A stretch of 64,000 nucleotides of DNA, taken from NCBI GenBank assembly GCA_963848195.1, contig CAWKCY010000007.1, positions 310,001 to 374,000 of the forward strand, read 5' to 3'. How positions within the stretch are numbered: the first letter of the stretch is position 1; each line of letters opens with the position of its first letter. Shown one piece after another: positions 55,533 to 63,312 of this stretch. A program made the position numbers and the translations under genes. The notes below the pieces were generated by a model. It made no database searches, had not been told where the DNA came from, and was given only the letters and a program-made list of their open reading frames with translations. The DNA is from CAVQBP01 sp963848195. GTDB taxonomy: Bacteria > Bacteroidota > Ignavibacteria > Ignavibacteriales > Ignavibacteriaceae.

Positions 55533-56562
55533 ATGAATGACATTTTTAAATCTGTGGTTGAACAGAATCCTTTATCTATTTTAATTACCGATATTGGAGG
55601 GAGAATTAATTATGTAAATCCGAAGTTTACCGAATTAACAGGGTACAAGCCTGAGGAGGCAGCGGGGAAGACTCCTAATATCTTAAAATCGGGAGTGGTT
55701 GATCAGGAAGAATACAAATGTATATGGGAAACAGTACTTTCGGGGAAAGTCTGGAAAGGCGAAATAATAAATAAAAAAAAGAACGGTGAGCTTTACAATG
55801 AATTTGGAGTTATTTCACCGGTGATAGATGAGGAAGGTAATATTACTCAACTTATAATTCTTAAGGAGGATATTACTGCACTGCAAAGAATTGAAGAAGA
55901 ACTCCACAATAATTATAATAGTCTTTCGGCGATGATGTCGTATTTATCCCACGAAATTAAATCTCCCTTATCCGCAATAAAGATACATATTGATACTCTT
56001 ATTAGGAAATATGATGCGGATAGTCCCGTCAAATCAATCATTATCGGTTGTGCAGAGTGAAATTACCCGGCTTTTTAATCTGCTTAAGCATATTTTGGGC
56101 TATTCGGTACAGGGAGAATTGTCATTTTTAGAAATTGACCTTCCGGAATTTATTGAATGTATTAAAAACATTTTCATGCCTCAATTAAAGGAAAGAGGGA
56201 TTAAATTTATCAATAATATTCAGAGTCATAAAATTTCAGGTGATGTTCAAAAGCTCAAATCGGTATTTATTCTTTTAATTGAAAACTCAATATCTGCGAT
56301 TAATGAAAATGGTGTTATTGAAATTAGCTCTAACTATAATGATATGGATTCTTCAATCAATATCAGATGCAGCGGCTGCAGAGTTGAAGGTATAAAGGAT
56401 ATCTCTGCTCTCTTTTCTTCTGCCGGGATAGATGAATGCGGATTAGGTATGGCTATTGCACGGGAGATAATTGAAAGGCATAACGGGGAAATTAAATTCG
56501 TTACTTCGAAGCCGGATTTGATGAATTTCCAGGTAATTTTTAGTCATTCGATGGACAAATAA
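55533..56562 (+). pseudogene. PAS-domain sensor histidine kinase, broken by a +1 frameshift
   Basis: First frame: a PAS domain (SILITDIGGRINYVNPKFTELTGY, PVIDEEGNITQLIILKEDIT) followed by HisKA with the phospho-acceptor His in MSYLSHEIKSPLSAIKIHI. It stops at TGA 56058. One base later the next frame continues SEITRLFNLLKHILGYS and an ATPase domain with ENSISAIN (N box) and GLGMAIAREIIERHNGEI (G2-type). A single extra base, perhaps A in TCATTATCGG, explains it. The enzyme would phosphorylate the NtrC-type regulator encoded divergently, 1 kb away. A TCATTGG array starts right at the stop codon. Confidence 0.87.
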
Positions 56563-56683
56563 TAGTCATTGGTCATTGGTCATTGGTCATTGGTCATTGG
56601 TCATTGGTCATTGGTCATTGAGTCATTGGTCATTGGTCATTGGTCATTAGTCATTGGTCATTGGTCAGGTCATTCGATGGTTA
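56563..56683. repeat. TCATTGG heptamer array after the kinase stop
   Basis: Fifteen or so copies of TCATTGG starting within 2 bp of the TAA, with occasional TCATTAG and TCATTGAG variants. The closest to a perfect heptamer array in the window. Confidence 0.92.
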
Positions 56684-56748
56684 TTATAGAACATTTTAAT
56701 AAATAAAATGTTAAATTATATAAGGGTTAAAGGGAGAGTATTTTTGGA

Positions 56749-57486
56749 ATGAAAAAATATTTTTTAGTTGTTTCAGTATTGTTTAATTTTTTATTTATTT
56801 TGGCTCTTATATTATATGTACATAAGAAAGGGGATTTTTCTTATATAGAGGAAAAATTCTTTGATTCTAATTCAAAAGACAAAGTAAAAACTAGTATTCT
56901 GAACCATAGAAATATTTATTCTCAGAGAGTAAGTCTATTTAAATTGTTACCTAAATCAAAAGATGATATTATTTTTATAGGAAATAGTATTACGAGCGGC
57001 TGCGAATGGAGTGAAATTTTAAATAATCTTAATGTAAAAAATAGAAGTATAGGAGGAGATAATACATCCGGAATATTAAATAGAATAGACGAAGTATTGG
57101 AGTCAAAACCACGTAAGATATTCATCATGGCTGGTATAAATGACCTTGATGAAAAAATCGAGAGCAATAAAATATTAAAGAATTATGTGGGCATGGTAAA
57201 ACATATAAAATCATTATCCCCCGGAACTAAGATCTTTATACAAAGTATTTTACCTGTAAATGAAGGCTATAGTTATTATAAAATCAAAAATAAAAGCATC
57301 CTAAATTTAAATTTAGAAATTAAGAAATTGGCAGAGGAGAATGGAATAACTTACATTGATATATACTCACACCTTTTAGATCCCTCCGGTCAGCTTGACA
57401 AAAGATATACAAATGACGGTTTACATTTGCTTGGGGAAGGTTATCTGGTTTGGAAAGAAATAATTGAACAGTATGTTATCAATTAG
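56749..57486 (+). CDS. SGNH/GDSL-family hydrolase
   Basis: 245 residues. One N-terminal hydrophobic segment (residues 5-24), likely a membrane anchor or signal. SGNH blocks: block I IIFIGNSITSGC (Ser nucleophile), block II Gly in NRSIGGDNTSG, block III Asn in IMAGINDLDE, block V DGLHLLGEGY with the catalytic Asp and His. Related to PAF-acetylhydrolase-like and sugar-ester hydrolases that deacetylate glycans or lipids. No partner gene. A TAGTAGTTAGTAGGG array starts in the last codon region. Confidence 0.91.
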   Translation: MKKYFLVVSVLFNFLFILALILYVHKKGDFSYIEEKFFDSNSKDKVKTSILNHRNIYSQRVSLFKLLPKSKDDIIFIGNSITSGCEWSEILNNLNVKNRSIGGDNTSGILNRIDEVLESKPRKIFIMAGINDLDEKIESNKILKNYVGMVKHIKSLSPGTKIFIQSILPVNEGYSYYKIKNKSILNLNLEIKKLAEENGITYIDIYSHLLDPSGQLDKRYTNDGLHLLGEGYLVWKEIIEQYVIN

Positions 57487-57578
57487 TAGTTAGTAGGGAG
57501 TAGTTAGTAGGAGTATTGAGTAGTTAGTAGGGAGTAGTTAGTAGGGAGTAGTAGAAGTAGTAGTTAGTAGTTAATAGT
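57484..57578. repeat. TAGTTAGTAGGGAG short tandem array at a stop codon
   Basis: AGTAGTTAGTAGGG units (period about 11-14) begin with the TAG stop of the SGNH gene and extend about 90 bp. Confidence 0.85.
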
Positions 57579-57723
57579 CCCCTATAAGATTACAATGCCG
57601 CACGACAGGAATTACAATCCCGCAAGATGAAACGGTATTACGGTATTAAAAAATATTTTATGCGGCTAAAGCCTTGTTCTACATTTCTATTCATTAACAG
57701 TTCACTAAAGTGAACTGCAATGG
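57579..57723. repeat. 145-bp direct repeat, copy A (partner at 59414)
   Basis: Begins CCCTATAAGATTACAAT, contains ACGGTATTACGGTATT, GCGGCTAAAGCC and AGTTCACT-AA-AGTGAACT, and ends GCAATGG. The last part is the same two-hairpin module as the 99-bp array units. Confidence 0.87.
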
Positions 57724-58042
57724 ATCTTTCTTTAATTGCTAAAGAGGTATTTAATAAACATTCGGGGAAGATTTATGGTTGTGTTATGATGGATTTACCG
57801 GCTGTCAGACGGCTGTCAGATGGCTGTCAGATTGATATTGGGGATAGTATTTTTTATTTTTGTCCGATTGATTTTTTCATGTCGATAATACTGCTTAGGG
57901 TTTAGTGTAAAGACTTTCATTAGGTTAAGAGCATATCTAAAGCTTCCAGAAATAAAAGATGATATTTTGGTATAAGCTGTATTCATCAGGCAAATGAAAA
58001 AATATTCAAATTTGTTATTTAAAAATAAAATAAAGGGATGAA
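57724..58042. other. Spacer with GGCTGTCAG triplet
   Basis: Three tandem GGCTGTCAGA units near 57800-57832. No gene supported. Confidence 0.45.
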
Positions 58043-58712
58043 ATGGCAAAGGTTAAAAAAAATTTTTTGGGAGAGGTACGGGGAAAAGTCGGAGATGTTA
58101 TATATAGAAAGAGAGGTAAGGTGGAATATGCATCTTCTGTACCAAAGAAGCGGGAATCATTTAGTCCTGCGGAAATAGAGAATCAAAATAAAATGAAAGC
58201 GGCGGGCAAATTTTCCCGTGTTGTTAAAGACATTGAAGTATTATTTAAAATATGGGATTCGGCAAAGATTAAGGACTACGAAGATTCACATCCGGTGAAT
58301 AAGATAACCGGAATTAATTATAAGTATGTTTTACCAGGGAAAGTGACGGAAAATAATAAAATAACTCCGGGGGGATTCACTCTTGCGGTTAAAGGGGTTA
58401 GATGTTTAGATAGTAATATAGAAGTTAGGTTAAAAGAAGTGCCGCGAAAAAAAGCGAAGGAGAGAGTTTATTTTTATATTAATAACCTGGTTTCAAGAGC
58501 CAAAATCGGAAGAGTATAGCGATTATGCTATAGGAAGCATAATACAAGAGGCGAAAAAAATTGATAAAAAAATAATTTTTGAATTGGATGATGATATAAA
58601 GTTGAACGCAGTTAAATACATCGATAAGATTATTTATTTAGCGTTAGTTGTAGTTGATGAGGGGGAGAATGTTGTAAGGTGGTCATCGACGTTTGCGAAA
58701 AAGGTAGAATGA
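58043..58712 (+). pseudogene. DUF6266-like protein, broken by a +1 frameshift
   Basis: The N-terminus MAKVKKNFLGEVRGKVGDVI resembles DUF6266 proteins, small beta-rich proteins of unknown role common in Bacteroidetes. The first frame ends at TAG 58517. In the next frame (one base later) coding continues EPKSEEYSDYAIGSIIQEAK, VKYIDKIIYLALVVVDEGE and NVVRWSSTFAKKV to 58712, a natural end. One extra base near 58490-58498 is the simplest reading. The intact product would be about 222 residues. Confidence 0.72.
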
Positions 58713-59088
58713 AGTGAGGAATAATGAGGGGGGGTTTTTTTACCACTAAGGCACTGAGGGACACTAAGGAAGCACTAAGGAGGGGATGGAGTAGTGGAGT
58801 TTTGGAGTAGTGTATGGGATAGTCATTCTATGTGGAGGATTTATTTCGCATATACGAATAGATATTTTGTTAATAAGGAGGAAAATATTTCACACCTACG
58901 GTGTTTATTTGATATTCTTTTAGATATTTGTTAATAATATTTCACCGCTCTGCGGTTAGGGGATTAGGAAAATGAGGTGGAATTTATTTCTTGAAGCCAC
59001 TGGATAAATCTATTGGTTAATAATATAATAATGTCAGCTCATCAGTGTTCATATCTCAATGAATTTCAAGCCAGAAGGTTATAGTATA
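58713..59088. other. Spacer with hairpin repeats
   Basis: 58877-59019 is a 140-bp block repeated at 63104-63240: TTTCACACC-TAC-GGTGTTT, TTTCACCGC-TCT-GCGGTTA and the start of a CTGGATAAATC hairpin. Before it lies CACTAAGG-type direct repetition near 58745-58780. Confidence 0.8.
58877..59019. repeat. 140-bp direct repeat with TAC/TCT-loop hairpins, copy 1
   Basis: GGAGGAAAATATTTCACACC, a GATATTCTTTTAGATATT core, and TTATTTCTTGAAGCCA at the end; partner at 63104-63240. Confidence 0.87.
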
Positions 59089-59283
59089 TTAAAATTGTTC
59101 AAGATGTTCAAAAAATTTGTCTCTTCCATAATGTTCAATAAAGAACTTAATGGCGCTTTCAGTATCTTTAAGAGCCTCGGCATAAGTGTCACCTTCGCCT
59201 ACAATAGCACCTCTTATAAAACCTAGCGGATAACCAACATAACCATCTTCATGATGTTCGATTACAATTTTAACACTATTCAT
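59089..59283 (-). CDS. HicB-like antitoxin, orphan
   Basis: 64 residues. The partially degraded RNase-H-like HicB fold: VKIVIEHHEDGYVGYPLGFIRGAIVGEGDTYAEALKDTESAIKFF. No C-terminal DNA-binding domain and no HicA toxin next to it. A decayed copy of a short stretch of this gene (TTACAATTTCAACACTAGTCATTCTGAACCTC) is seen at 62587-62618, so the 5' end has been copied. Function uncertain without a toxin. Confidence 0.75.
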   Translation of the reverse strand: MNSVKIVIEHHEDGYVGYPLGFIRGAIVGEGDTYAEALKDTESAIKFFIEHYGRDKFFEHLEQF

Positions 59284-59413
59284 TCTGAACCTCTTATCTT
59301 CAATTATTTTTTTTAAAAATATTATTAAACCTTTTTTGTTGGTTTGAAATTTAATTAAAAAATGAATTAAAATGAAGATATCAGATCTTCAGTAGATAAA
59401 TATAAATCTCTAT

Positions 59414-59562
59414 CCCTATAAGATTACAATCCCGCAAGCGGGACAGGAATTGCAATCCTGCAAGATGAAACGGTATTACGGTATTAAAAAATATTTTATG
59501 CGGCTAAAGCCTTGTTCTACATTTCTATTCATTAACAGTTCACTAAAGTGAACTGCAATGGG
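59414..59562. repeat. 145-bp direct repeat, copy B
   Basis: Nearly identical to 57579-57723, with small differences around CCCGCAAGCGGGACAGG. Confidence 0.87.
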
Positions 59563-59715
59563 AAAATTACTTTTTGGTCAGCCCCGAAGACAAAATTAAG
59601 ATTAACAATTAAAGCGTGATGACATCCAGCATCCAATATCTCCATAAATAATACTTATATTAAAGAATTTTTGCATTTTTATAGCACCAGAAAATTATAA
59701 TAAAAGAGAGTTGTT

Positions 59716-59787
59716 ATGGAAGATAATCTGATTCAAAGGATAACAATAAATCACGAAATATTCGGGGGTAAACCAATCCAACAATGA
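59716..59787 (+). pseudogene. DUF433 antitoxin remnant (first 23 codons)
   Basis: MEDNLIQRITINHEIFGGKP-IQQ then TGA. The DUF433 pattern continues as (I/P)-x-x-G-T-R in intact relatives such as 20779, so the rest is lost. It follows the consensus spacing of a normal start (AAAAGAGAGTTGTT). Confidence 0.6.
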
Positions 59788-59973
59788 AAATTCCTTGTTG
59801 ATTCATCATTATGTGAATTTCTCTTATCATTATAAACCTTATCTGGAAATATAGAGTACATACTTAGCTCAAAGTAATCAGAGCTTTATAATCAATTATT
59901 AAATGAATAAATTAATAAATAGATAATTAAGTTATTTTTCATCTCAAAACATAATCATTCAAACGGTGAATAG

Positions 59974-60300
59974 GTGAATATAGGAAACATAAATTCTGCT
60001 ATAGATCAATTAAGAAAAAAGCTTATCATAAGATTCGGTGAAGAAATTAAACTATATTTATTCGGATCTGTAGCGCGAGGGGATTTTAATTCAGAATCTG
60101 ATATTGATATCCTTGTGCTTCTTCCTTTTAATTTAACATATTCAGTTGAAGAAGAAATATTTAATGTAGCGTATGATATAGAATTAGAATATGATGTAAT
60201 TTTTGGTATAATTGTATATTCTTCAAACTTCTGGTTCTCTCAAAAAGGTAGTATAATGCCTCTTTTTCAACATATACGGGAAGAAGGGAAAACTATATGA
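59974..60300 (+). CDS. MNT-type nucleotidyltransferase antitoxin (MntA-like)
   Basis: 108 residues. Pol-beta-type nucleotidyltransferase fold with the catalytic motif GS at 31-32 and D43-x-D45 in LFGSVARGDFNSESDIDIL. A third acidic strand is at IELEYDVIF. MntA-like proteins AMPylate and so silence their HEPN toxin. The next gene, overlapping by 4 bp (ATGA), is a HEPN protein, confirming the MNT/HEPN pair. Start is GTG at 59974 (ATAGGTGAATATAGG). Confidence 0.88.
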   Translation: MNIGNINSAIDQLRKKLIIRFGEEIKLYLFGSVARGDFNSESDIDILVLLPFNLTYSVEEEIFNVAYDIELEYDVIFGIIVYSSNFWFSQKGSIMPLFQHIREEGKTI

Positions 60301-60560
60301 AGTATAATAAAGATTTACTATCATATAGAAGACAGAAGGCCAAAGATACTCTTACAGATGCAAAAATTTTATTGGATGCAAATAGTTTGAATTCGTCCGT
60401 AAATAGAATTTATTATTCATTATTTTACGCTGTTAGTGCTCTTCTTTATTTAAAAGGTTTATCATCCTCGAAGCATACAGGAATAAAAAGTCTCTTTAAT
60501 GAACAGTTTGTAAAAACGGGATTAGTAGATGCTAAATTAGGCAGGTTCTTTCCGGCTTGA
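60297..60560 (+). CDS. HEPN-domain toxin, C-terminally truncated
   Basis: 87 residues. UPF0332-type HEPN helices: LLSYRRQKAKDTLTDAKILL, SSVNRIYYSLFYAVSALLYL with the conserved Arg-Ile-Tyr-Tyr, KHTGIKSLFNEQFVKTGLV. Full-length relatives continue for about 40 residues with an R-x-x-x-D-Y segment needed for RNase activity; here the frame ends in KLGRFFPA. So the toxin is probably inactive while its MNT partner stays intact. Confidence 0.82.
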   Translation: MKYNKDLLSYRRQKAKDTLTDAKILLDANSLNSSVNRIYYSLFYAVSALLYLKGLSSSKHTGIKSLFNEQFVKTGLVDAKLGRFFPA

Positions 60561-60633
60561 AATCCATGTTTGAGATATTGAACACTGAAAGTGTGATATT
60601 ATTATAGATAAATGAATCGCTTTAACATCCAAA

Positions 60634-60740
60634 GGGGCTGACCATAAAGTAATTATTTTCTAAAAATGGCACGCAGATGACGCAGATTTTTACGGATTTT
60701 CACTGATTTTTAAATAGAAAATTACTTTTTGGTCAGCCCC
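60634..60740. repeat. 107-bp inverted-repeat element (family A), copy 2
   Basis: Ends GGGGCTGACCATAAAGTAAT and, inverted, GGGGCTGACCAAAAAGTAAT. The centre contains GGCACGCAGATGACGCAGAT. Confidence 0.92.
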
Positions 60741-60868
60741 GGAATTATATTCGGAAAAATGGGATGGCTTATGTATGCAGCTTACGCAAAATAAGGAGTG
60801 AAAAGATGACATCTTTAACATTAGCTTGTAAACCAAATAAAAGATAATTTTATCAAAGAGATTCGAGA
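60726..60868. repeat. 140-bp direct repeat, copy 1 (partner at 61577)
   Basis: CCGGAATTATATTCGG, then TGGGATGGCTTATGTATGCAG, CTTACGCAAAATAAGGAGT, the GATGACATCTTTAACATTAG segment and ACCAAATAAAAGATAATT. About 95 percent identical to the second copy. Confidence 0.9.
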
Positions 60869-60911
60869 ATAATTAAGTACTATTTTAGGATTGAAAATTG
60901 AAGGAAATTTG

Positions 60912-61055
60912 ATGGCTGAAACGAAGTATGAACATATATATATCGATGATAATGGAACGCCGTTTATTAAAGGTAAAAATGTAAAAATAATTGAAATTAT
61001 TTCTGAGTACATTGCTTATGGTTGGAGTCCTGGCGCTAGAAGCAGAATTACTTAA
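60912..61055 (+). pseudogene. DUF433 antitoxin fragment running into a RelB-like gene
   Basis: AETKYEHIYIDDNGTPFIKG and KNVKIIEIISEYIAYGWSP are a normal DUF433 first half; then the frame ends GARSRIT, within the beginning of the next gene (addiction-module type), which reads in another frame. The junction lies near 61030. A deletion has probably fused the two genes. Confidence 0.68.
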
Positions 61056-61245
61056 GTTATCACCAAAAGAAAAAGCGTCTATTAGCTATAAACTTTTAGA
61101 GAGTCTCGAAAGTGATGAAACAGAAAATATAGATGAAATTTGGGTGAATGAAGCGTTAGACAGATACAACCAAATAGGTGATGCTAATAAAACACTTATT
61201 GATAGCGAGTTAGTAATAAAGGAAGCAAGATCAAAATACAAGTAA
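61018..61245 (+). CDS. Addiction-module (RelB-like, TIGR02574-type) antitoxin, altered start
   Basis: 75 residues. LEAELLKLSPKEKASISYKLLESLE and IDEIWVNEALDRYNQI match the addiction-module antitoxin family (usual start ELxxxALKLSxxERxxLxxxLLxSL). The first six residues (MVGVLA) derive from the DUF433 fragment with which it overlaps; the original start was lost. There is no adjacent RelE-like toxin. Its 3' end (from 61209) is the start of a 317-bp block duplicated at 63313. Confidence 0.75.
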   Translation: MVGVLALEAELLKLSPKEKASISYKLLESLESDETENIDEIWVNEALDRYNQIGDANKTLIDSELVIKEARSKYK

Positions 61246-61525
61246 GAAATATTCTTTTTCATAGATTATTTATATACCTCATCCTGAGTTTTTTTATATC
61301 ACCTCTTGGAGGTTTTGATTTTCGGTGTTTATAATTTGGCTATAATAATATCAGCCCTTCGGGCTTGAAACCAATCTTAAAAATGAACACTGAAAGTGTG
61401 ATATTATAGGGATATACACACAATAGTCTGGCCGAATGGAGCTGATTTCTCCCCTGATAGTCTTTATAAAATCGGGAAACCGATTGCTGAAAAATCCCCT
61501 AAAAAATCACAATTTACTAAAGTAA
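61209..61525. repeat. 317-bp direct repeat, copy 1
   Basis: Starts in the last 12 codons of the RelB-like gene (GTTAGTAATAAAGGAAGC) and ends ACTAAAGTAA. It contains CACCTC-TTG-GAGGT, CAGCCC-TTC-GGGCT and ACACT-GAA-AGTGT hairpins. The copy at 63313 has exactly the same length and only a few substitutions. Confidence 0.95.
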
Positions 61526-61989
61526 GGGGTGAAAATCCGTTAAATCTGCGTCATCTGCGTGCCATTTCTTAAAAAACTTTTTGGTCTACCCCGGAATTAT
61601 ATTCGGAAAAATGGGATGGCTTATGTATGCAGCTTACGCAAAATAAGGAGTTAAAAGATGACATCTTTAACATTAGCTTGTAAACCAAAATAAAAGATAA
61701 TTTTATCAAAGAGATTCGAGTATTTATTTTAGTGAGAAAAGATGTCATCTTTCAAAGCTGCGAATGGAAATGAGTTGTGCGACAGACTCCAAATCCATAT
61801 TATGCAATATTCCATTCTAAATTTTTTGGTTCTGGCATTCCCAGCGTTATTGTATATTGCAATTGTAAAGCAGAATAATTATTTTTTTATAAGTTCTGAA
61901 TCAGTCATTTATAAAGGAACTGTTTAAAGCTAAAGAACAGGAGAAAGTGAAAGATAATTTATCAATGCATTTCAAGGAGTAAAAGAATT
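61246..61989. other. Spacer of duplicated blocks and decayed coding sequence
   Basis: Holds most of the 317-bp repeat, TGCGTCATCTGCGTGCC near 61547, the 140-bp repeat (61577-61720) and AAAAGATGTCATCTTTC at 61738. After it, FIKELFKAKEQEKVKDN-LSMHFKE in one frame near 61900-61980 looks like the tail of a lost gene. I see no intact gene. Confidence 0.7.
61577..61720. repeat. 140-bp direct repeat, copy 2
   Basis: Copy of 60726-60868, starting inside a diverged family-A right end (TTTTTGGTCTACCCCGG). Confidence 0.88.
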
Positions 61990-62199
61990 ATGCAAGCTTA
62001 TGAATTTGAAAGTTCTGTAGATGAAAAAGGATATATGAAACTTCCCCCCCAGTTAATAAATCTGATACCCAAAAATAAAAATCTCAGGACAATGGTATTT
62101 ATAGAAGATGAAGATAATTTATGGAAAAGTTTAGTAAAAGAACAATTTTTTGCAGGCTATTCAGATTTGGATTCAATTTATGATTCAGAGGAGAAATGA
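61990..62199 (+). CDS. Small antitoxin-like protein upstream of MazF-type toxin
   Basis: 69 residues. MQAYEFESSVDEKGYMKLPPQLINL resembles the start of DUF2281/AbrB-like antitoxins; the acidic C-terminus (YSDLDSIYDSEEK) would bind the toxin. Its stop overlaps the start of the PemK/MazF gene (ATGA). Ribosome-binding site AAGGAG. Antitoxin role is inferred from position. Confidence 0.78.
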   Translation: MQAYEFESSVDEKGYMKLPPQLINLIPKNKNLRTMVFIEDEDNLWKSLVKEQFFAGYSDLDSIYDSEEK

Positions 62200-62540
62200 A
62201 ACAATATAATTTTGGGGATATTGTTCTTCTTTCATTTCCGCTCACAAATTATAATGATGTTAAAAAACGACCTGCTTTGGTATTCTTTGATTTAGGCGAT
62301 GATGATTTTTTAGTTGCGAGAATAACTACACAAATTTCAAAAGGCAAATATGATTATGAAATCTCTAATTGGAGAGAAAGCGGTCTCTTACGTCCATCGT
62401 ATGTTAGATTAGATAAAATTGCTACATTAGACAAGTCCCTAATTTTTAAAAATTTAGGAATACTAAACGAAATGGAAAAATCAGAAGTCAAAAAAATAAT
62501 TAAAATGATTTGTGATAGTATAGAATTTAATCAAAGATGA
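62196..62540 (+). CDS. PemK/MazF-family toxin
   Basis: 114 residues. The MazF-like barrel: YNFGDIVLLSFPLTNYNDVKKRPALVFF, FLVARITTQISKGKYDYEI, LLRPSYVRLDKIATLDKSLI and a C-terminal helix (EKSEVKKIIKMICDSI). Arg in KRPALV and the Thr/Ser of RITTQ are at the usual active-site positions for this mRNA interferase. Intact with its antitoxin, so possibly the only working module in this end of the window. Confidence 0.88.
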   Translation: MKQYNFGDIVLLSFPLTNYNDVKKRPALVFFDLGDDDFLVARITTQISKGKYDYEISNWRESGLLRPSYVRLDKIATLDKSLIFKNLGILNEMEKSEVKKIIKMICDSIEFNQR

Positions 62541-62622
62541 ATTATCAAAATCCCTGAGAAAGAGTATCCAATCCAACCATCTTCAATTACAATTTCAACA
62601 CTAGTCATTCTGAACCTCTTAA

Positions 62623-62729
62623 GGGGCTGACCATAAAGTAATTATTTTCTAAAAAATGGCACGCAGATGACGCAGATTTTAACGGATTTTCACTGATTTT
62701 TAAATAGAAAATTACTTTTTGGTCAGCCC
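62623..62729. repeat. 107-bp inverted-repeat element (family A), copy 3
   Basis: GGGGCTGACCATAAAGTAAT at one end and GGGCTGACCAAAAAGTAAT inverted at the other. Over 95 percent identical to the copy at 60634. Confidence 0.92.
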
Positions 62730-63103
62730 ACGAAATATTATTAGCAAAATATAAATACCCAATATTAAATAAACACCGTAGGTGTGAAATATTTTGAATA
62801 CCAAGATAAAATCATTACAATCACACAAGATTAGATTAGAAGGGGAAGTGTGAAATTATTATAGATAAATGAATCGCTTTAACATCCAAAACCCCGAAGG
62901 GGTGAAATTATATTCGAAAAAATGACAATAAATTAAAAATTGATTTTAAGTTGTCAATCTTTGAAAAATAATATAGCACTCCGGAGTGCGGGTATTTTTG
63001 TTTTATCATTTTCTACAAATATATCGCTCCTCCGGAGCGAGGATTCTTCGAGGTTTTGGTTTTAAGTGTTAATAATTTGGCTATAATAAGATTAGTAAAA
63101 TGA

Positions 63104-63240
63104 GGAGGAAAATATTTCACACCTACGGTGTTTGTTTGATATTCTTTTAGATATTTTGTTAATAATATATCACCGCTCTGCGGTTAGGAGATTAGTAAAT
63201 GAGGTGGGGTTTATTTCTTGAAGCCAATGGATAAATCCAA
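63104..63240. repeat. 140-bp direct repeat, copy 2
   Basis: Copy of 58877-59019; differs in the final hairpin (CCAATGGATAAATCCAA instead of CCACTGGATAAATCTATTGG). Confidence 0.87.
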
Positions 63241-63312
63241 CGGCAATGGATAATTCACACGGGCTCTAAATCAAACCCGTTGGATAAATCCAACGGCAAT
63301 GGATAATCACAC

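Larger units (their letters stand above)
59284..59973. other. Spacer with repeat copy B and a DUF433 remnant
   Basis: Contains the 145-bp repeat copy (59414-59562), the right end of a family-A element (59563-59585, AAAATTACTTTTTGGTCAG), a DUF433 remnant (59716-59787) and, after it, LLIHHYVNF / VDSSLCEFLLSL-type fragments that may be what is left of a DUF5615 toxin. Confidence 0.65.
60561..60911. other. Spacer with family-A element and duplicated block
   Basis: 60634-60740 family-A element; 60741-60868 block duplicated at 61593-61720; GAAAAGATGACATCTTTAAC near 60798. No gene. Confidence 0.78.

Noticed and set aside
57720..57905. 61-residue frame starting MDLSLIAKEVFNKHSGK
   Set aside because: Starts in a hairpin repeat, contains the GGCTGTCAG triplet, and shows no known motif or ribosome-binding site.
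61742..61927. 61-residue frame starting MSSFKAANG
   Set aside because: The start codon belongs to the GATGACATC element; the rest has no recognisable motif and adjoining frames hold decayed fragments.
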